This document shows, piece by piece, positions 56,477-64,000 of a stretch of 64,000 nucleotides of DNA (within the stretch, counting starts at the first letter, position 1; each line of letters opens with the position of its first letter). Made by a program: the position numbers and the translations under genes. Source of the DNA: Flavobacterium sp. LHD-80 (GTDB lineage: Bacteria; Bacteroidota; Bacteroidia; Flavobacteriales; Flavobacteriaceae); assembly GCF_030929605.1 (NCBI RefSeq), contig NZ_JAVFVS010000004.1, positions 682,001 through 746,000 of the forward strand, written 5' to 3'. The notes beneath the pieces were generated by a model. The model did no database searches. It was not told where the DNA came from and saw only the letters and a program-made list of their open reading frames with translations.

Positions 56477-56525
56477 CAAAGGTACAGGCACAATACAATT
56501 GCATTTTATGATTAAAATCATAAAA
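56477..56525 (-). promoter_or_regulatory. candidate Fnr/Crp-type operator and promoter for the membrane protein-haemoglobin pair
   Basis: A 22-base perfect palindrome (56504-56525) contains ATGAT-TAAA-ATCAT at 56508-56521, one mismatch per half from the FNR box TTGAT-N4-ATCAA. On the minus strand TACCTTTG (56484-56477) is a perfect -7 element, and no -33 TTG is at the usual distance. The palindrome centre lies about 41-42 bases upstream of the expected start, the class II activator position. Confidence 0.6.
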
Positions 56526-56536
56526 CAAGAACTTTT

Positions 56537-57133
56537 TTATCGATATACTTTTCGGTTTATAATCTTTAATTCACCTTTCTTTTCTAAATTTTTTATTGTT
56601 CTGATTACTGTTTCGACACGCAGTCCGGTTAAATCACCAATTTGCTGTCGGGTAAAATTAATGAGATAGCCATTAGATTCTTTTTTAAAATTAAAATAAG
56701 CAATTCCGTGATCGATTAATTTTAAAACTCGATGTTCTGGCTCGTGAGTTGAAATTTCAGCAGCCATAACAGATTTATAATATAATCTTTGGGCGAGGTT
56801 TTCGATTATTTTAATGCTTATTACAGGATTTTCTTCAAGCAGTTTCATGAAGGTTGGCTTTGGAAGAAGAAAAATTTCGCAGTCTTCAACAGCAATGGCA
56901 TTCGCAGGATATTTTTGATTTAAAAATAAAGGCGGTTCCCCAAAAGATTGATCTTTATAAAAGATACCTTGAATAAATTCGCGTCCGTCATCATTATAAT
57001 TACTCATTTTAATTTCACCCGAAATAATTTGGTAATAATGTGTAGGCAAATTTCCTTCTTCAAAAATAAGATCATTTTTTTCGAAGGATTTTTTTAAGGC
57101 GCCATATTTTTCTAATAATGATGTAGTGATCAT
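56537..57133 (-). CDS. Crp/Fnr family transcriptional regulator
   Basis: 198 residues. The cyclic-nucleotide-binding-like beta roll (about 20-120) and the Crp HTH (about 150-198, RQQIGDLTGLRVETVIRTIK) are complete. No N-terminal cysteine cluster for a 4Fe-4S centre is present, so O2 sensing by the classical Fnr route is unlikely; haem, NO or an unknown ligand are possible. It sits immediately upstream of the membrane protein and haemoglobin genes with the palindromic site between. Confidence 0.88.
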   Translation of the reverse strand: MITTSLLEKYGALKKSFEKNDLIFEEGNLPTHYYQIISGEIKMSNYNDDGREFIQGIFYKDQSFGEPPLFLNQKYPANAIAVEDCEIFLLPKPTFMKLLEENPVISIKIIENLAQRLYYKSVMAAEISTHEPEHRVLKLIDHGIAYFNFKKESNGYLINFTRQQIGDLTGLRVETVIRTIKNLEKKGELKIINRKVYR

Positions 57134-57226
57134 AATTTTTTCATTGGTTATCAGTGATGATTGTACAAATATAATTCATTCAAAATAGTTCTTCTACGTC
57201 AAAAACTTTTTACTTTTACGGCCATT

Positions 57227-57955
57227 ATGGAGCAAAAATTACTCAATATACACCAACAGATTTTAGATGCTAAGAAAAGTGGACAAAAATTATTGGCCAT
57301 TTTACTAGATCCTGATAAAATTGCATTGGAAAATCTAGATCATTTATTACTTAAAATAAATCAATCTCCGGCTACGCATATTTTTGTGGGAGGAAGTATT
57401 GTTGAAAATACAATTTTAGAAGAATTAATTGCGCAGTTAAAAGAAAAAACAAATTTGCCTGTGATTATTTTTCCAGGCGATCCTTCGCAAATTTCACCTC
57501 AGGCCGATGCAATTTTATTTTTATCGTTATTATCTGGCCGAAATCCGGATTATTTGATTGAATATCAGGTTCAGGCGGCGCCAATTCTTAAAAAGACAAA
57601 TTTAGAGGTTATTTCTACGGGATATATTTTGATCGAAAGTGGCAATGAAACTGCGGTAGCACGCGTTAGTAAAACAAAACCGTTGAATCGAGAAAATTTT
57701 GATTTGGTTTTGGCAACTGCACAAGCCGGAGAAATGCTTGGGAACAAATTAATGTATTTAGAGGCCGGAAGTGGTGCTAAAAACGCAGTACCGCTGGAAA
57801 TGATACAGTTAATTTCGCAAAATATAGAAATTCCTATAATTGTTGGAGGAGGAATTGTAGATTTGCACGGAATTCAAAACGCATACAAAGCAGGTGCAGA
57901 TTTAGTAGTTATTGGAACTGCTTTTGAAAACGACAGTCATTTTTTTGAATCATAA
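57227..57955 (+). CDS. pcrB: geranylgeranylglyceryl/heptaprenylglyceryl phosphate synthase, PcrB family
   Basis: 242 residues from Met at 57227 (MEQKLLNIHQQI), preferred because the upstream 22 residues are non-family-like. The (beta/alpha)8 barrel shows ILLDPDKI, IFVGGSIVEN, FPGDPSQIS, and the phosphate-binding PIIVGGGIVD and VVIGTAFEND. It joins a prenyl diphosphate to sn-glycerol-1-phosphate. The family is known to have such activity in Bacteroidetes, where its physiological product is unclear. Confidence 0.88.
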   Translation: MEQKLLNIHQQILDAKKSGQKLLAILLDPDKIALENLDHLLLKINQSPATHIFVGGSIVENTILEELIAQLKEKTNLPVIIFPGDPSQISPQADAILFLSLLSGRNPDYLIEYQVQAAPILKKTNLEVISTGYILIESGNETAVARVSKTKPLNRENFDLVLATAQAGEMLGNKLMYLEAGSGAKNAVPLEMIQLISQNIEIPIIVGGGIVDLHGIQNAYKAGADLVVIGTAFENDSHFFES

Positions 57956-57978
57956 AAACAACCAAATAACCAGACCAA

Positions 57979-58602
57979 ATGATAGATTTTTTTCTTGACA
58001 GTTACAAAAATGCTCCATTGTGGCATATTGCTTTAGAGTTTTTGGTATTTGTCTTCGGAATTTTAAGTGTTTGGTTTGCTAAAAAAGAGAATATTTGGGT
58101 ATATCCAACAGGATTAATTGCGACTGTAATTTCGGTATATCTGTTATATGCCGCAGGTTACATTGGCGATATGATTATCAACGGATATTTTTCAATTATG
58201 AGCATTTATGGCTGGTATGTGTGGGCGCGAGGAGGAACGGTTGAAGATAATTTACCTATTACTCGTACAAATTTTAATGAAAAAATAATCGGAATCGTAC
58301 TGTTTATTGTGACCGTTTTTGTAGTTTTCGGGATTTATAAATATTTCGATTATAAAATCAATCCAGACAATTATGTCGATATGATTTCATCGGGAATATT
58401 TTTTGCGGGAATGTGGTACATGGCCAGGAAAAAAATCGAAAACTGGACACTTTGGATTATTGGCGATATAATTGTTGTGCCTCTTTATGCCTACCGTGGC
58501 TTAGGGATGCTGTCACTTCAATATTTAATTTTTACAATTTTGGCTATTTCAGCTTATTTAGAATGGAGAAAAATCTTAGACAGCAAAAAACAACTATCAT
58601 AA
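57979..58602 (+). CDS. Pnu-family vitamin transporter (thiamine PnuT-like or nicotinamide riboside PnuC-like)
   Basis: 207 residues with about seven membrane helices, the full Pnu fold (WFAKKENIWVYPTGLIATV, YGWYVWARGG). The motif NWTLWIIGD gives W156xxW159xxxD163. From memory, Pnu transporters with Asp at the last position tend to be thiamine type and with Asn NR type, which would favour thiamine. The next gene overlaps by 40 bases and starts with a NadR-like kinase, which would favour NR. A TPP-riboswitch TonB receptor lies 2.6 kb downstream. The substrate is therefore undecided. Confidence 0.8.
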   Translation: MIDFFLDSYKNAPLWHIALEFLVFVFGILSVWFAKKENIWVYPTGLIATVISVYLLYAAGYIGDMIINGYFSIMSIYGWYVWARGGTVEDNLPITRTNFNEKIIGIVLFIVTVFVVFGIYKYFDYKINPDNYVDMISSGIFFAGMWYMARKKIENWTLWIIGDIIVVPLYAYRGLGMLSLQYLIFTILAISAYLEWRKILDSKKQLS

Positions 58603-60677
58603 AAATTGCTTTGTTTGGTCCTGAAAGCACGGGAAAAACAACTTTAGCAAAACAGCTTGCAGATTACTACGAAACCGAATGGGTTCCTGAATTTGCACGC
58701 GATTATTTGCAGGAAAAATGGGAAGAAAATCAGCATATTTGCGTAGCTGATGATATGATGCCAATTGCATACGGACAAACTGCTTTAGAAAACGAAAAGC
58801 TTTCTCAAGCAAAAAAATACCTGTTCTGCGACACCAATTTAATGGTTACCAAAGTTTTTTCTGAAATGTATTATGGTTTCTGTGATCCGCTTTTAAATGA
58901 AGCTGCACTTGAGCATGAATACGATTTGTTTTTCCTGACGGATATTGATGTTCCTTGGGAAAAAGATGATATTAGAGACTCTCCAAACGGAAGAGAAACA
59001 GTGTTTTCTGTTTTTAAGCAAACTTTAATTGATACAAGAAAGCCCTTTATAACATTGTCAGGCGATAAAGAAAGCCGTTTGGCAAAAGCAACTGCAATTA
59101 TTGATGAACTTGCGATGGCTAAAGAACGTGGTTTTTCGTCAGAAGATTTTGTTCAATTGTATGAGCGCGGAATTTCTTTTGATAATGTTTTAAAGCAATT
59201 GAAAATCTTTAAAAAAGGAATCACAAAAAGTAACTTAATAAGTCCAGCAACAATTGAAGACGGAATTTTAGCTTTTTCGGAATCAGAATTTGAAGAAAAA
59301 GCTGCTTTTTTTGATTCGCAAAAAGAAAAACTTAAAATTAAAAAATTCGTTCCGGCTTCTGGCGCCGCTACTAGAATGTTTAAGTTTTTAAGAGCTTTCT
59401 TAAATGATTTCGATATTGAAAAAGAGACTATAAACGCTTACATAAACAGACAAAAAGACAAAGAGCTTTCAATTTTTATTGTAGCAATGGATAAGTTTCC
59501 GTTTTTTAAAGCAATTGATAAAAAACTGAAATCAATTTATCCTGATTTTGAAAATTTAGAACGCGATTATAAAAATTACTATTTCATAAAAACATTGCTT
59601 TCTCAGGATTATTTTGCTTTTGCAGATAAACCAAAAGCAGTTTTGCCTTTTCATAAATATAAAGATCATATTGCAAATCCTATTGAAGAACATTTGAATG
59701 AATGCGTTCATTATGCTTCTTCAAATAAAGTTTCGAATCTCCATTTTACAGTAACTCAGGCGCATCAAGGATTATTCGAAAAAGAAATTGATGTACTTAA
59801 GCAAAAAGTGGAGAAGGATTCTGGTATTCAAATTAATATTGGTTACTCTTATCAAAATGCTGGAACAGACTCAATTGCAGTTGACACAAAAAATAGATTG
59901 GTTAGGGATAAAAATGAAGCGCTAATTTTCAGGCCGGGTGGACATGGTGCTTTGATTCAGAATTTAAATGCGCTGGAAGCTGATGTTATTTTCATTAAAA
60001 ATATTGACAATGTGATTCAAAATCATATTGATAAAATTACATTATACAAAAAAGCACTGGCAGGAATTTTGATTGAAGCGCAACAAAAAGTTTTCAATTT
60101 TTTAAATGCAATTGATCAGGAAAAAATAAGAGAAAGCCAATTAGATGAAATGGTTCTTTTTCTGTCGGAAGAACTAAATATTGAGATATCAAGCGATTTT
60201 GAGATGTTTACTTTTGAGAATAAAATCAGCAAAATAAAAGAGCTTTTAAATCGTCCAATCAGAGTTTGCGGAATGGTCAAAAATGAAGGTGAACCTGGCG
60301 GAGGACCGTTTTGGGTAATGAACGATAAAGGAATAAAATCACTTCAGATTGTCGAAACTTCTCAAGTTGATTTATCAGATAAAAAACAGTCTAAAATTTT
60401 AGCTGAAGCAACTCACTTTAATCCAGTAGATTTAGTTTGCGGAATTAAAAATTATAAAGGAGAGAAGTTTGATTTGCAGAGTTTTGTGGATCAAAAAACA
60501 GGTTTTATCGTTGAGAAAAGCGTTGATGGCAAAACGGTTAAAAATTACGAATTACCAGGATTATGGAACGGATCAATGGCGCACTGGCTGACTATTTTTG
60601 TTGCCGTTCCGTTAATTACTTTTAATCCGGTGAAAACGGTAAACGATTTACTGAAAGCTCCGCATCAGCCACAATAA
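58563..60677 (+). CDS. NadR-type nucleoside kinase domain fused to DUF4301
   Basis: 704 residues from Met at 58563, overlapping the Pnu gene by 40 bases. Residues 1-180 are a NadR/ribosylnicotinamide-kinase-like P-loop domain (GPESTGKTT at 19-27, VPEFARDYL, DTNLMVTKVF, DSPNGRE). Residues from about 185 form DUF4301 (YERGISFDNVLKQLKIFKKG). This part has VPASGAATRMFKF and RPGGHGALIQNLN, reminiscent of the nucleotide-binding and sugar-binding loops of UDP-sugar pyrophosphorylases. Met185 could once have been a separate start. The protein ends at arfB with a 1-base overlap. Activity of the DUF4301 part is unknown. Confidence 0.8.
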   Translation: MEKNLRQQKTTIIKIALFGPESTGKTTLAKQLADYYETEWVPEFARDYLQEKWEENQHICVADDMMPIAYGQTALENEKLSQAKKYLFCDTNLMVTKVFSEMYYGFCDPLLNEAALEHEYDLFFLTDIDVPWEKDDIRDSPNGRETVFSVFKQTLIDTRKPFITLSGDKESRLAKATAIIDELAMAKERGFSSEDFVQLYERGISFDNVLKQLKIFKKGITKSNLISPATIEDGILAFSESEFEEKAAFFDSQKEKLKIKKFVPASGAATRMFKFLRAFLNDFDIEKETINAYINRQKDKELSIFIVAMDKFPFFKAIDKKLKSIYPDFENLERDYKNYYFIKTLLSQDYFAFADKPKAVLPFHKYKDHIANPIEEHLNECVHYASSNKVSNLHFTVTQAHQGLFEKEIDVLKQKVEKDSGIQINIGYSYQNAGTDSIAVDTKNRLVRDKNEALIFRPGGHGALIQNLNALEADVIFIKNIDNVIQNHIDKITLYKKALAGILIEAQQKVFNFLNAIDQEKIRESQLDEMVLFLSEELNIEISSDFEMFTFENKISKIKELLNRPIRVCGMVKNEGEPGGGPFWVMNDKGIKSLQIVETSQVDLSDKKQSKILAEATHFNPVDLVCGIKNYKGEKFDLQSFVDQKTGFIVEKSVDGKTVKNYELPGLWNGSMAHWLTIFVAVPLITFNPVKTVNDLLKAPHQPQ

Positions 60678-61078
60678 TGGATATCGATAAAATCATATCA
60701 GAATTAACTTTTAAAGCCGTTAGAAGCAGTGGCGCTGGCGGGCAAAATGTGAACAAGGTTTCTTCAAAAGTCGTTTTGTCTTTTGATTTAAATGCTTCAC
60801 AAGGCTTGTCTGAAGAAGAAAAATTGCTTTTACAAACTAATATTGCCGCACGTTTAACTTCTGAAAATATGCTGATTTTAAATTGCGACGAAGATCGTAG
60901 CCAGCTTAAAAACAAAGATATTGTTATAAAACGTTTTTTGGAAATAATCAAAAAAGGATTGTTTGTTCCGAAGGTTAGAAAAGCTACAAAAGTTCCGAAA
61001 TCTGTAATTAAAAAAAGAATTAAGGATAAAAAAAATGTTTCTGATTTAAAACAATCACGAAGAAAACCTGATTTTTAG
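60677..61078 (+). CDS. arfB: peptidyl-tRNA hydrolase ArfB (YaeJ)
   Basis: 133 residues. The GGQ motif (GAGGQNVNKVSS, about residues 20-31) and the basic C-terminal tail (KKRIKDKKNVSDLKQSRRKP) that inserts in the mRNA channel are present. It releases stalled ribosomes lacking a stop codon. The start overlaps the DUF4301 stop by one base, so it is in the same operon. Confidence 0.94.
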   Translation: MDIDKIISELTFKAVRSSGAGGQNVNKVSSKVVLSFDLNASQGLSEEEKLLLQTNIAARLTSENMLILNCDEDRSQLKNKDIVIKRFLEIIKKGLFVPKVRKATKVPKSVIKKRIKDKKNVSDLKQSRRKPDF

Positions 61079-61096
61079 TATTAAGATTTTAGAATT

Positions 61097-61136
61097 AAGT
61101 ATTAAGAAACTTCAAAAACGAAAAATCTTAATACTT
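61097..61136 (+). terminator. possible hairpin after arfB
   Basis: AAGTATTAAGA (61097-61107) and TCTTAATACTT (61126-61136) form an 11-base stem, with a further copy of CTTAATACTT at 61148-61157. It is AT-rich and lacks a long T run. TTAAGTATTAAG-like units are repeated. Confidence 0.45.
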
Positions 61137-61160
61137 TATACATTTCTCTTAATACTTTTC

Positions 61161-61168
61161 TATATTTG
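61161..61168 (+). promoter_or_regulatory. -7 element of the TPP riboswitch transcript
   Basis: TATATTTG matches TAnnTTTG and lies just before the predicted 5' end of the riboswitch. Confidence 0.5.
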
Positions 61169-61174
61169 CACTGT

Positions 61175-61256
61175 CTCAAAGGGGTGCTCTAAATAACGAG
61201 CTGAGATCATACCCAAAGAACCTGAGCGAGTAATGTTGCTAAGGGAAAAAACGACA
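61175..61256 (+). ncRNA. TPP riboswitch (THI element)
   Basis: Conserved blocks are in order: GGGGTGCTC, then GCTGAGATCATACCC, then GAACCTGA, then AATGTTGCTAAGGGAA. This is the thiamine pyrophosphate aptamer. The TonB receptor start lies about 90 bases further on, so translation or transcription of the receptor is repressed by TPP. Confidence 0.93.
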
Positions 61257-61347
61257 CTATCGAGCGTGCACACTTTATTTTGTCGTGAAACAATTTTATT
61301 AATTTAACAAAAGAATAATTCCCCCTTTTATTCGTAATTTTTTACGA

Positions 61348-63498
61348 ATGAAAACACTTTTTGAAGGTACTAAGGTACTAAGTTGCAAAGGTTCTAAGTT
61401 GAACCAAAAATCTATTTTCTTTACTCTATTCTCTTTATTCTATTCTCTTTTCTCTTTTTCTCAGGAACAAGATTCTACTAAAGTAAATCAGCTTGATGAT
61501 GTATTGGTTTCAGCTGTTCGTGTTACTGCAAAAACTCCAGTTACGTTTAGTAATATGGATAAAAAAGAAATTAAATACCGAAATCTTGGACAAGATATTC
61601 CTACTTTAATGAATTATCTTCCTTCGGTAGTTACAACTTCTGATGCTGGAAACGGAATAGGTTATAGCGGTATCCGCGTTCGTGGAAGCGATGCGACGAG
61701 AGTAAATGTCACTATTAACGGAATTCCGTATAACGATGCTGAAAGTCAAGGAACTTTTTGGGTAAACATGCCTGATTTTGCTTCTTCTGTCGAAAGTCTG
61801 CAATTACAGCGTGGCGTTGGAACTTCTACAAACGGTTCTGGAGCTTTTGGAGCAAGTTTAAACATGCTGACAGATAATTACGCTTCAAAAGCAAATGGCG
61901 AAATTTCAAGTTCTTTTGGAAGTTTTAATTCGCAGAAAAATACAGTAAAATTCAGCACAGGTTTATTAAATGATCATTTCGAATTGGCTGGACGTTTGTC
62001 TAGAATTAAATCGGATGGTTATATTGATCGAGCGAGTTCTGATTTGAAATCTTATTTCTTGCAGGGAACTTATGTTGGCAAAACAACTTTAATTAAAGCT
62101 TTGGTTTTTGGTGGAACCGAGAAAACATATCAATCTTGGAACGGAATTGATCCCGAAACGATGAATGAAAATCGTACTTTCAACTCAGCTGGTATGTATA
62201 CAGACGAATCTGGAAATGTTCGTTTTTACGATAATGAGACTGATAATTACAAACAAGATCATTATCAATTGCATTGGAGCGAATCATTTTCGGATAAATG
62301 GAGCAGTAATTTAGCTTTTCACTATACAAAAGGAAAAGGATATTACGAAAATTATAAAGAAGATGCTGATATGGCCGATTATAATCTAGATCCCGTTGGT
62401 ACAATCACGACAACAGATTTAGTACGCCAAAAATGGTTGGATAATGATTTCTACGGAACCACTTTTTCGTTAAAATATAAAGATGAAAAACTGGATGTTA
62501 TTTTTGGCGGAGGCTGGAATAAATACGAAGGTGATCATTACGGGAAAGTGATTTGGGCGAGATATGCATCAAACTCAGAATTGGGAGATCATTATTATGA
62601 CGATTTTTCAACAAAAACTGATGGTAATATTTTCGCGAAAGCAAATTATCAGTTTACAGAGAAATTGAGTTTCTACGGAGATCTTCAATATCGAAATGTA
62701 AAGTATAAAGCGAATAGTGCTGAAACAGGTTTAGTTGATGACAACTTCAATTTCTTCAATCCGAAAGCGGGTTTGAACTACGAAATCAATCAAAAAAACA
62801 CTTTGTACTTTTCATATGCGCGAGCGAATCGTGAACCAAATAGAACAGATTATGAAGGCGGAAATGTAAAACCAGAAAAACTGAATGATTTTGAATTAGG
62901 TTGGAGATTCAATTCGGAAAGCTTCCAGCTGAATTCTAATTTCTATTACATGGCATACAAAGATCAGTTGATATTAACTGGAACATTAGACGATGTTGGT
63001 GCGCCAATTCGCTCTAATACGGATAAAAGTTACCGTTTAGGATTTGAATTTGATGCTACAATTAAACTTTCGGAACAATTTATTCTTCGACCAAACTTTA
63101 CTTTAAGCAGCAATAAAAATGTTGATTTGGCTGTTGAAGGACAAAATTACGGAACAACTAAAATTGCGTATTCTCCAGAAGTTATCGCAGGAAATATAAT
63201 TGTATATAGTCCAATTCAGAGTTTACATATTTCGTTATTGCAAAAATACGTTGGCGAGCAATACATGAATAATATTGAATTGCCATCGGCAAAACTGGCG
63301 GATTATTTTGTAAACGATTTGAATGTATCTTATGAAATAAAGCCAAAATCGGTTTTCAAATCTATTATGATCACAGGTATGGTGAACAATATTTTAGATA
63401 AAAAATATGTTTCAAACGGATATATGTGGGATGTTTATCCGTACTATTATCCTCAGGCGGGAATTAATTTCTTAGCCGGATTAACTTTGAAATTCTAA
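61348..63498 (+). CDS. TonB-dependent outer-membrane receptor under TPP riboswitch control, probable thiamine uptake
   Basis: 716 residues. The plug begins at about 50 (QLDDVLVSAVRVTAKTPVTF) and includes GYSGIRVRGSDATRVNVTI; the barrel ends in AGINFLAGLTLKF. The predicted signal peptide (SIFFTLFSLFYSLFSFSQ) is preceded by about 20 unusual residues encoded by GGTACTAAGG/GGTTCTAAG repeats, so the true start may be downstream or the repeat has inserted. Receptors behind TPP riboswitches are predicted outer-membrane thiamine transporters in Bacteroidetes. Confidence 0.9.
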   Translation: MKTLFEGTKVLSCKGSKLNQKSIFFTLFSLFYSLFSFSQEQDSTKVNQLDDVLVSAVRVTAKTPVTFSNMDKKEIKYRNLGQDIPTLMNYLPSVVTTSDAGNGIGYSGIRVRGSDATRVNVTINGIPYNDAESQGTFWVNMPDFASSVESLQLQRGVGTSTNGSGAFGASLNMLTDNYASKANGEISSSFGSFNSQKNTVKFSTGLLNDHFELAGRLSRIKSDGYIDRASSDLKSYFLQGTYVGKTTLIKALVFGGTEKTYQSWNGIDPETMNENRTFNSAGMYTDESGNVRFYDNETDNYKQDHYQLHWSESFSDKWSSNLAFHYTKGKGYYENYKEDADMADYNLDPVGTITTTDLVRQKWLDNDFYGTTFSLKYKDEKLDVIFGGGWNKYEGDHYGKVIWARYASNSELGDHYYDDFSTKTDGNIFAKANYQFTEKLSFYGDLQYRNVKYKANSAETGLVDDNFNFFNPKAGLNYEINQKNTLYFSYARANREPNRTDYEGGNVKPEKLNDFELGWRFNSESFQLNSNFYYMAYKDQLILTGTLDDVGAPIRSNTDKSYRLGFEFDATIKLSEQFILRPNFTLSSNKNVDLAVEGQNYGTTKIAYSPEVIAGNIIVYSPIQSLHISLLQKYVGEQYMNNIELPSAKLADYFVNDLNVSYEIKPKSVFKSIMITGMVNNILDKKYVSNGYMWDVYPYYYPQAGINFLAGLTLKF

Positions 63499-63503
63499 AA
63501 AAT

Positions 63504-63541
63504 AAAAAAGCCTGAAAATTTAAACTTTCAGGCTTTTTTTA
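63504..63541. terminator. bidirectional terminator between the TonB receptor and the Rieske-like lipoprotein gene
   Basis: AAAAAAGCCTGAAA and complement (63504-63517 and 63526-63539) with an 8-base loop have A/T tracts on both sides. Confidence 0.88.
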
Positions 63542-63543
63542 TT

Positions 63544-63957
63544 TTAATTATAAACGTGAATCACAGATCCTATGACTTCGACACGATATTGTTTTAAAGG
63601 ATATTCTTTTCCTCCAAGGCCAGTAAATAAACTATATTGCGTTTTGTCGCAAGAACAGACTGCGTTGATGCCGTCAATTGTCATTGCTGTACAAGAAGTG
63701 AGTTCCTGATTAGGGCAGGCAGCATCAAAAGCATTGTAACCGCTTCCTGCGTTAAAAACAATAATTCCCTTTGCTCCAAAGTTAGGAACAATGACTCCAT
63801 TACTTACAAATTTTAAATTCGAATAAGCTGGCAAATTCATGTCAACAGATAAATTTACAGAGTAGTTTGGAATGTAAGGATTTTTGTTGCTGCGTTCGCT
63901 GTCGCTACAGGCGGAAAGTGCACAAACAAAGACGATTAAGAGCCAGATTTTTTTCAT
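63544..63957 (-). CDS. Rieske-like lipoprotein lacking the cluster histidines
   Basis: 137 residues with lipobox ALSAC (Cys17). The sequence follows a Rieske domain layout: FDAACPNQE corresponds to the first ligand loop and VCSCDKTQYSLFTG to the second. The His of CxH is Asn83 and the His of CPCH is Asp104, while Cys81, Cys89, Cys101 and Cys103 remain. It may bind no cluster, or a metal in another way, or only keep disulfides. No partner oxygenase is nearby. Function unknown. Confidence 0.75.
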   Translation of the reverse strand: MKKIWLLIVFVCALSACSDSERSNKNPYIPNYSVNLSVDMNLPAYSNLKFVSNGVIVPNFGAKGIIVFNAGSGYNAFDAACPNQELTSCTAMTIDGINAVCSCDKTQYSLFTGLGGKEYPLKQYRVEVIGSVIHVYN

Positions 63958-64000
63958 TCTTTTAGTAAGGATTAAGGAAACAAAAATAAAATATTTAGTT

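Overview
The window is a chromosomal segment of a Flavobacterium-like Bacteroidetes, probably close to F. johnsoniae. The evidence is low GC, promoters of the TTG-N(17-23)-TAnnTTTG type, few Shine-Dalgarno sites, porV/porU/gldJ next to murF, a SusC/SusD locus, flavobacterial PcrB, and many lipoproteins. I see no rRNA, tRNA, CRISPR array, insertion sequence or prophage.

Layout. 1-2112: an M16 protease pair, the first cut by the window edge. 2388-3110: rplU-rpmA. 3403-6783: an AsmA-like protein and a MiaE-type tRNA hydroxylase. 6898-9649: a glycosyltransferase, an AraC regulator and an AhpD-like protein. 9650-10169: two intergenic repeat elements. 10170-15402: M1 aminopeptidase, pyruvate dehydrogenase E2 and E1-alpha, cytidine deaminase. 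15478-22460: type IX secretion and gliding genes porV, porU and gldJ. 22576-23862: murF.

23900-46108 is a beta-glucan utilization locus. A membrane-spanning LuxR-type sensor is divergent from susC-susD-PKD lipoprotein. Then follow two GH30s of one type, a GH30 of a second type, GH5-CBM6, GH16, a secreted endonuclease/exonuclease/phosphatase-fold enzyme, another second-type GH30 and a GH3. Beyond these lie a small unknown gene and a Nudix-fold regulator with a degenerate Nudix box. GH16, GH30, GH5 and GH3 together point to a beta-1,3/beta-1,6 glucan such as laminarin or fungal wall glucan.

46164-49259 looks like an alkylation-damage repair cluster: AlkB, a free Ada-type zinc domain, a 2OG-Fe(II) oxygenase and an AraC-methyltransferase protein. 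49397-54709 holds GNAT, SMR transporter, a small Cys-rich protein, patatin-BamA and ahcY. 55024-57133 holds a phosphopantetheinyl transferase and an Fnr-like regulator upstream of a small membrane protein and a truncated haemoglobin, with a palindrome that could be the Fnr-like operator. 57227-63498 holds pcrB, a Pnu-family vitamin transporter, a NadR-type kinase fused to DUF4301, arfB, and a TPP riboswitch in front of a TonB receptor. The window ends with a Rieske-like lipoprotein lacking both expected histidines.

The most unusual points are the Pnu/kinase-DUF4301/TPP-riboswitch neighbourhood, the well-placed palindrome in front of the membrane protein-haemoglobin pair, the four-GH30 glucan locus with its phosphatase-fold enzyme, and a family of ~100-bp palindromic repeats in at least three copies.
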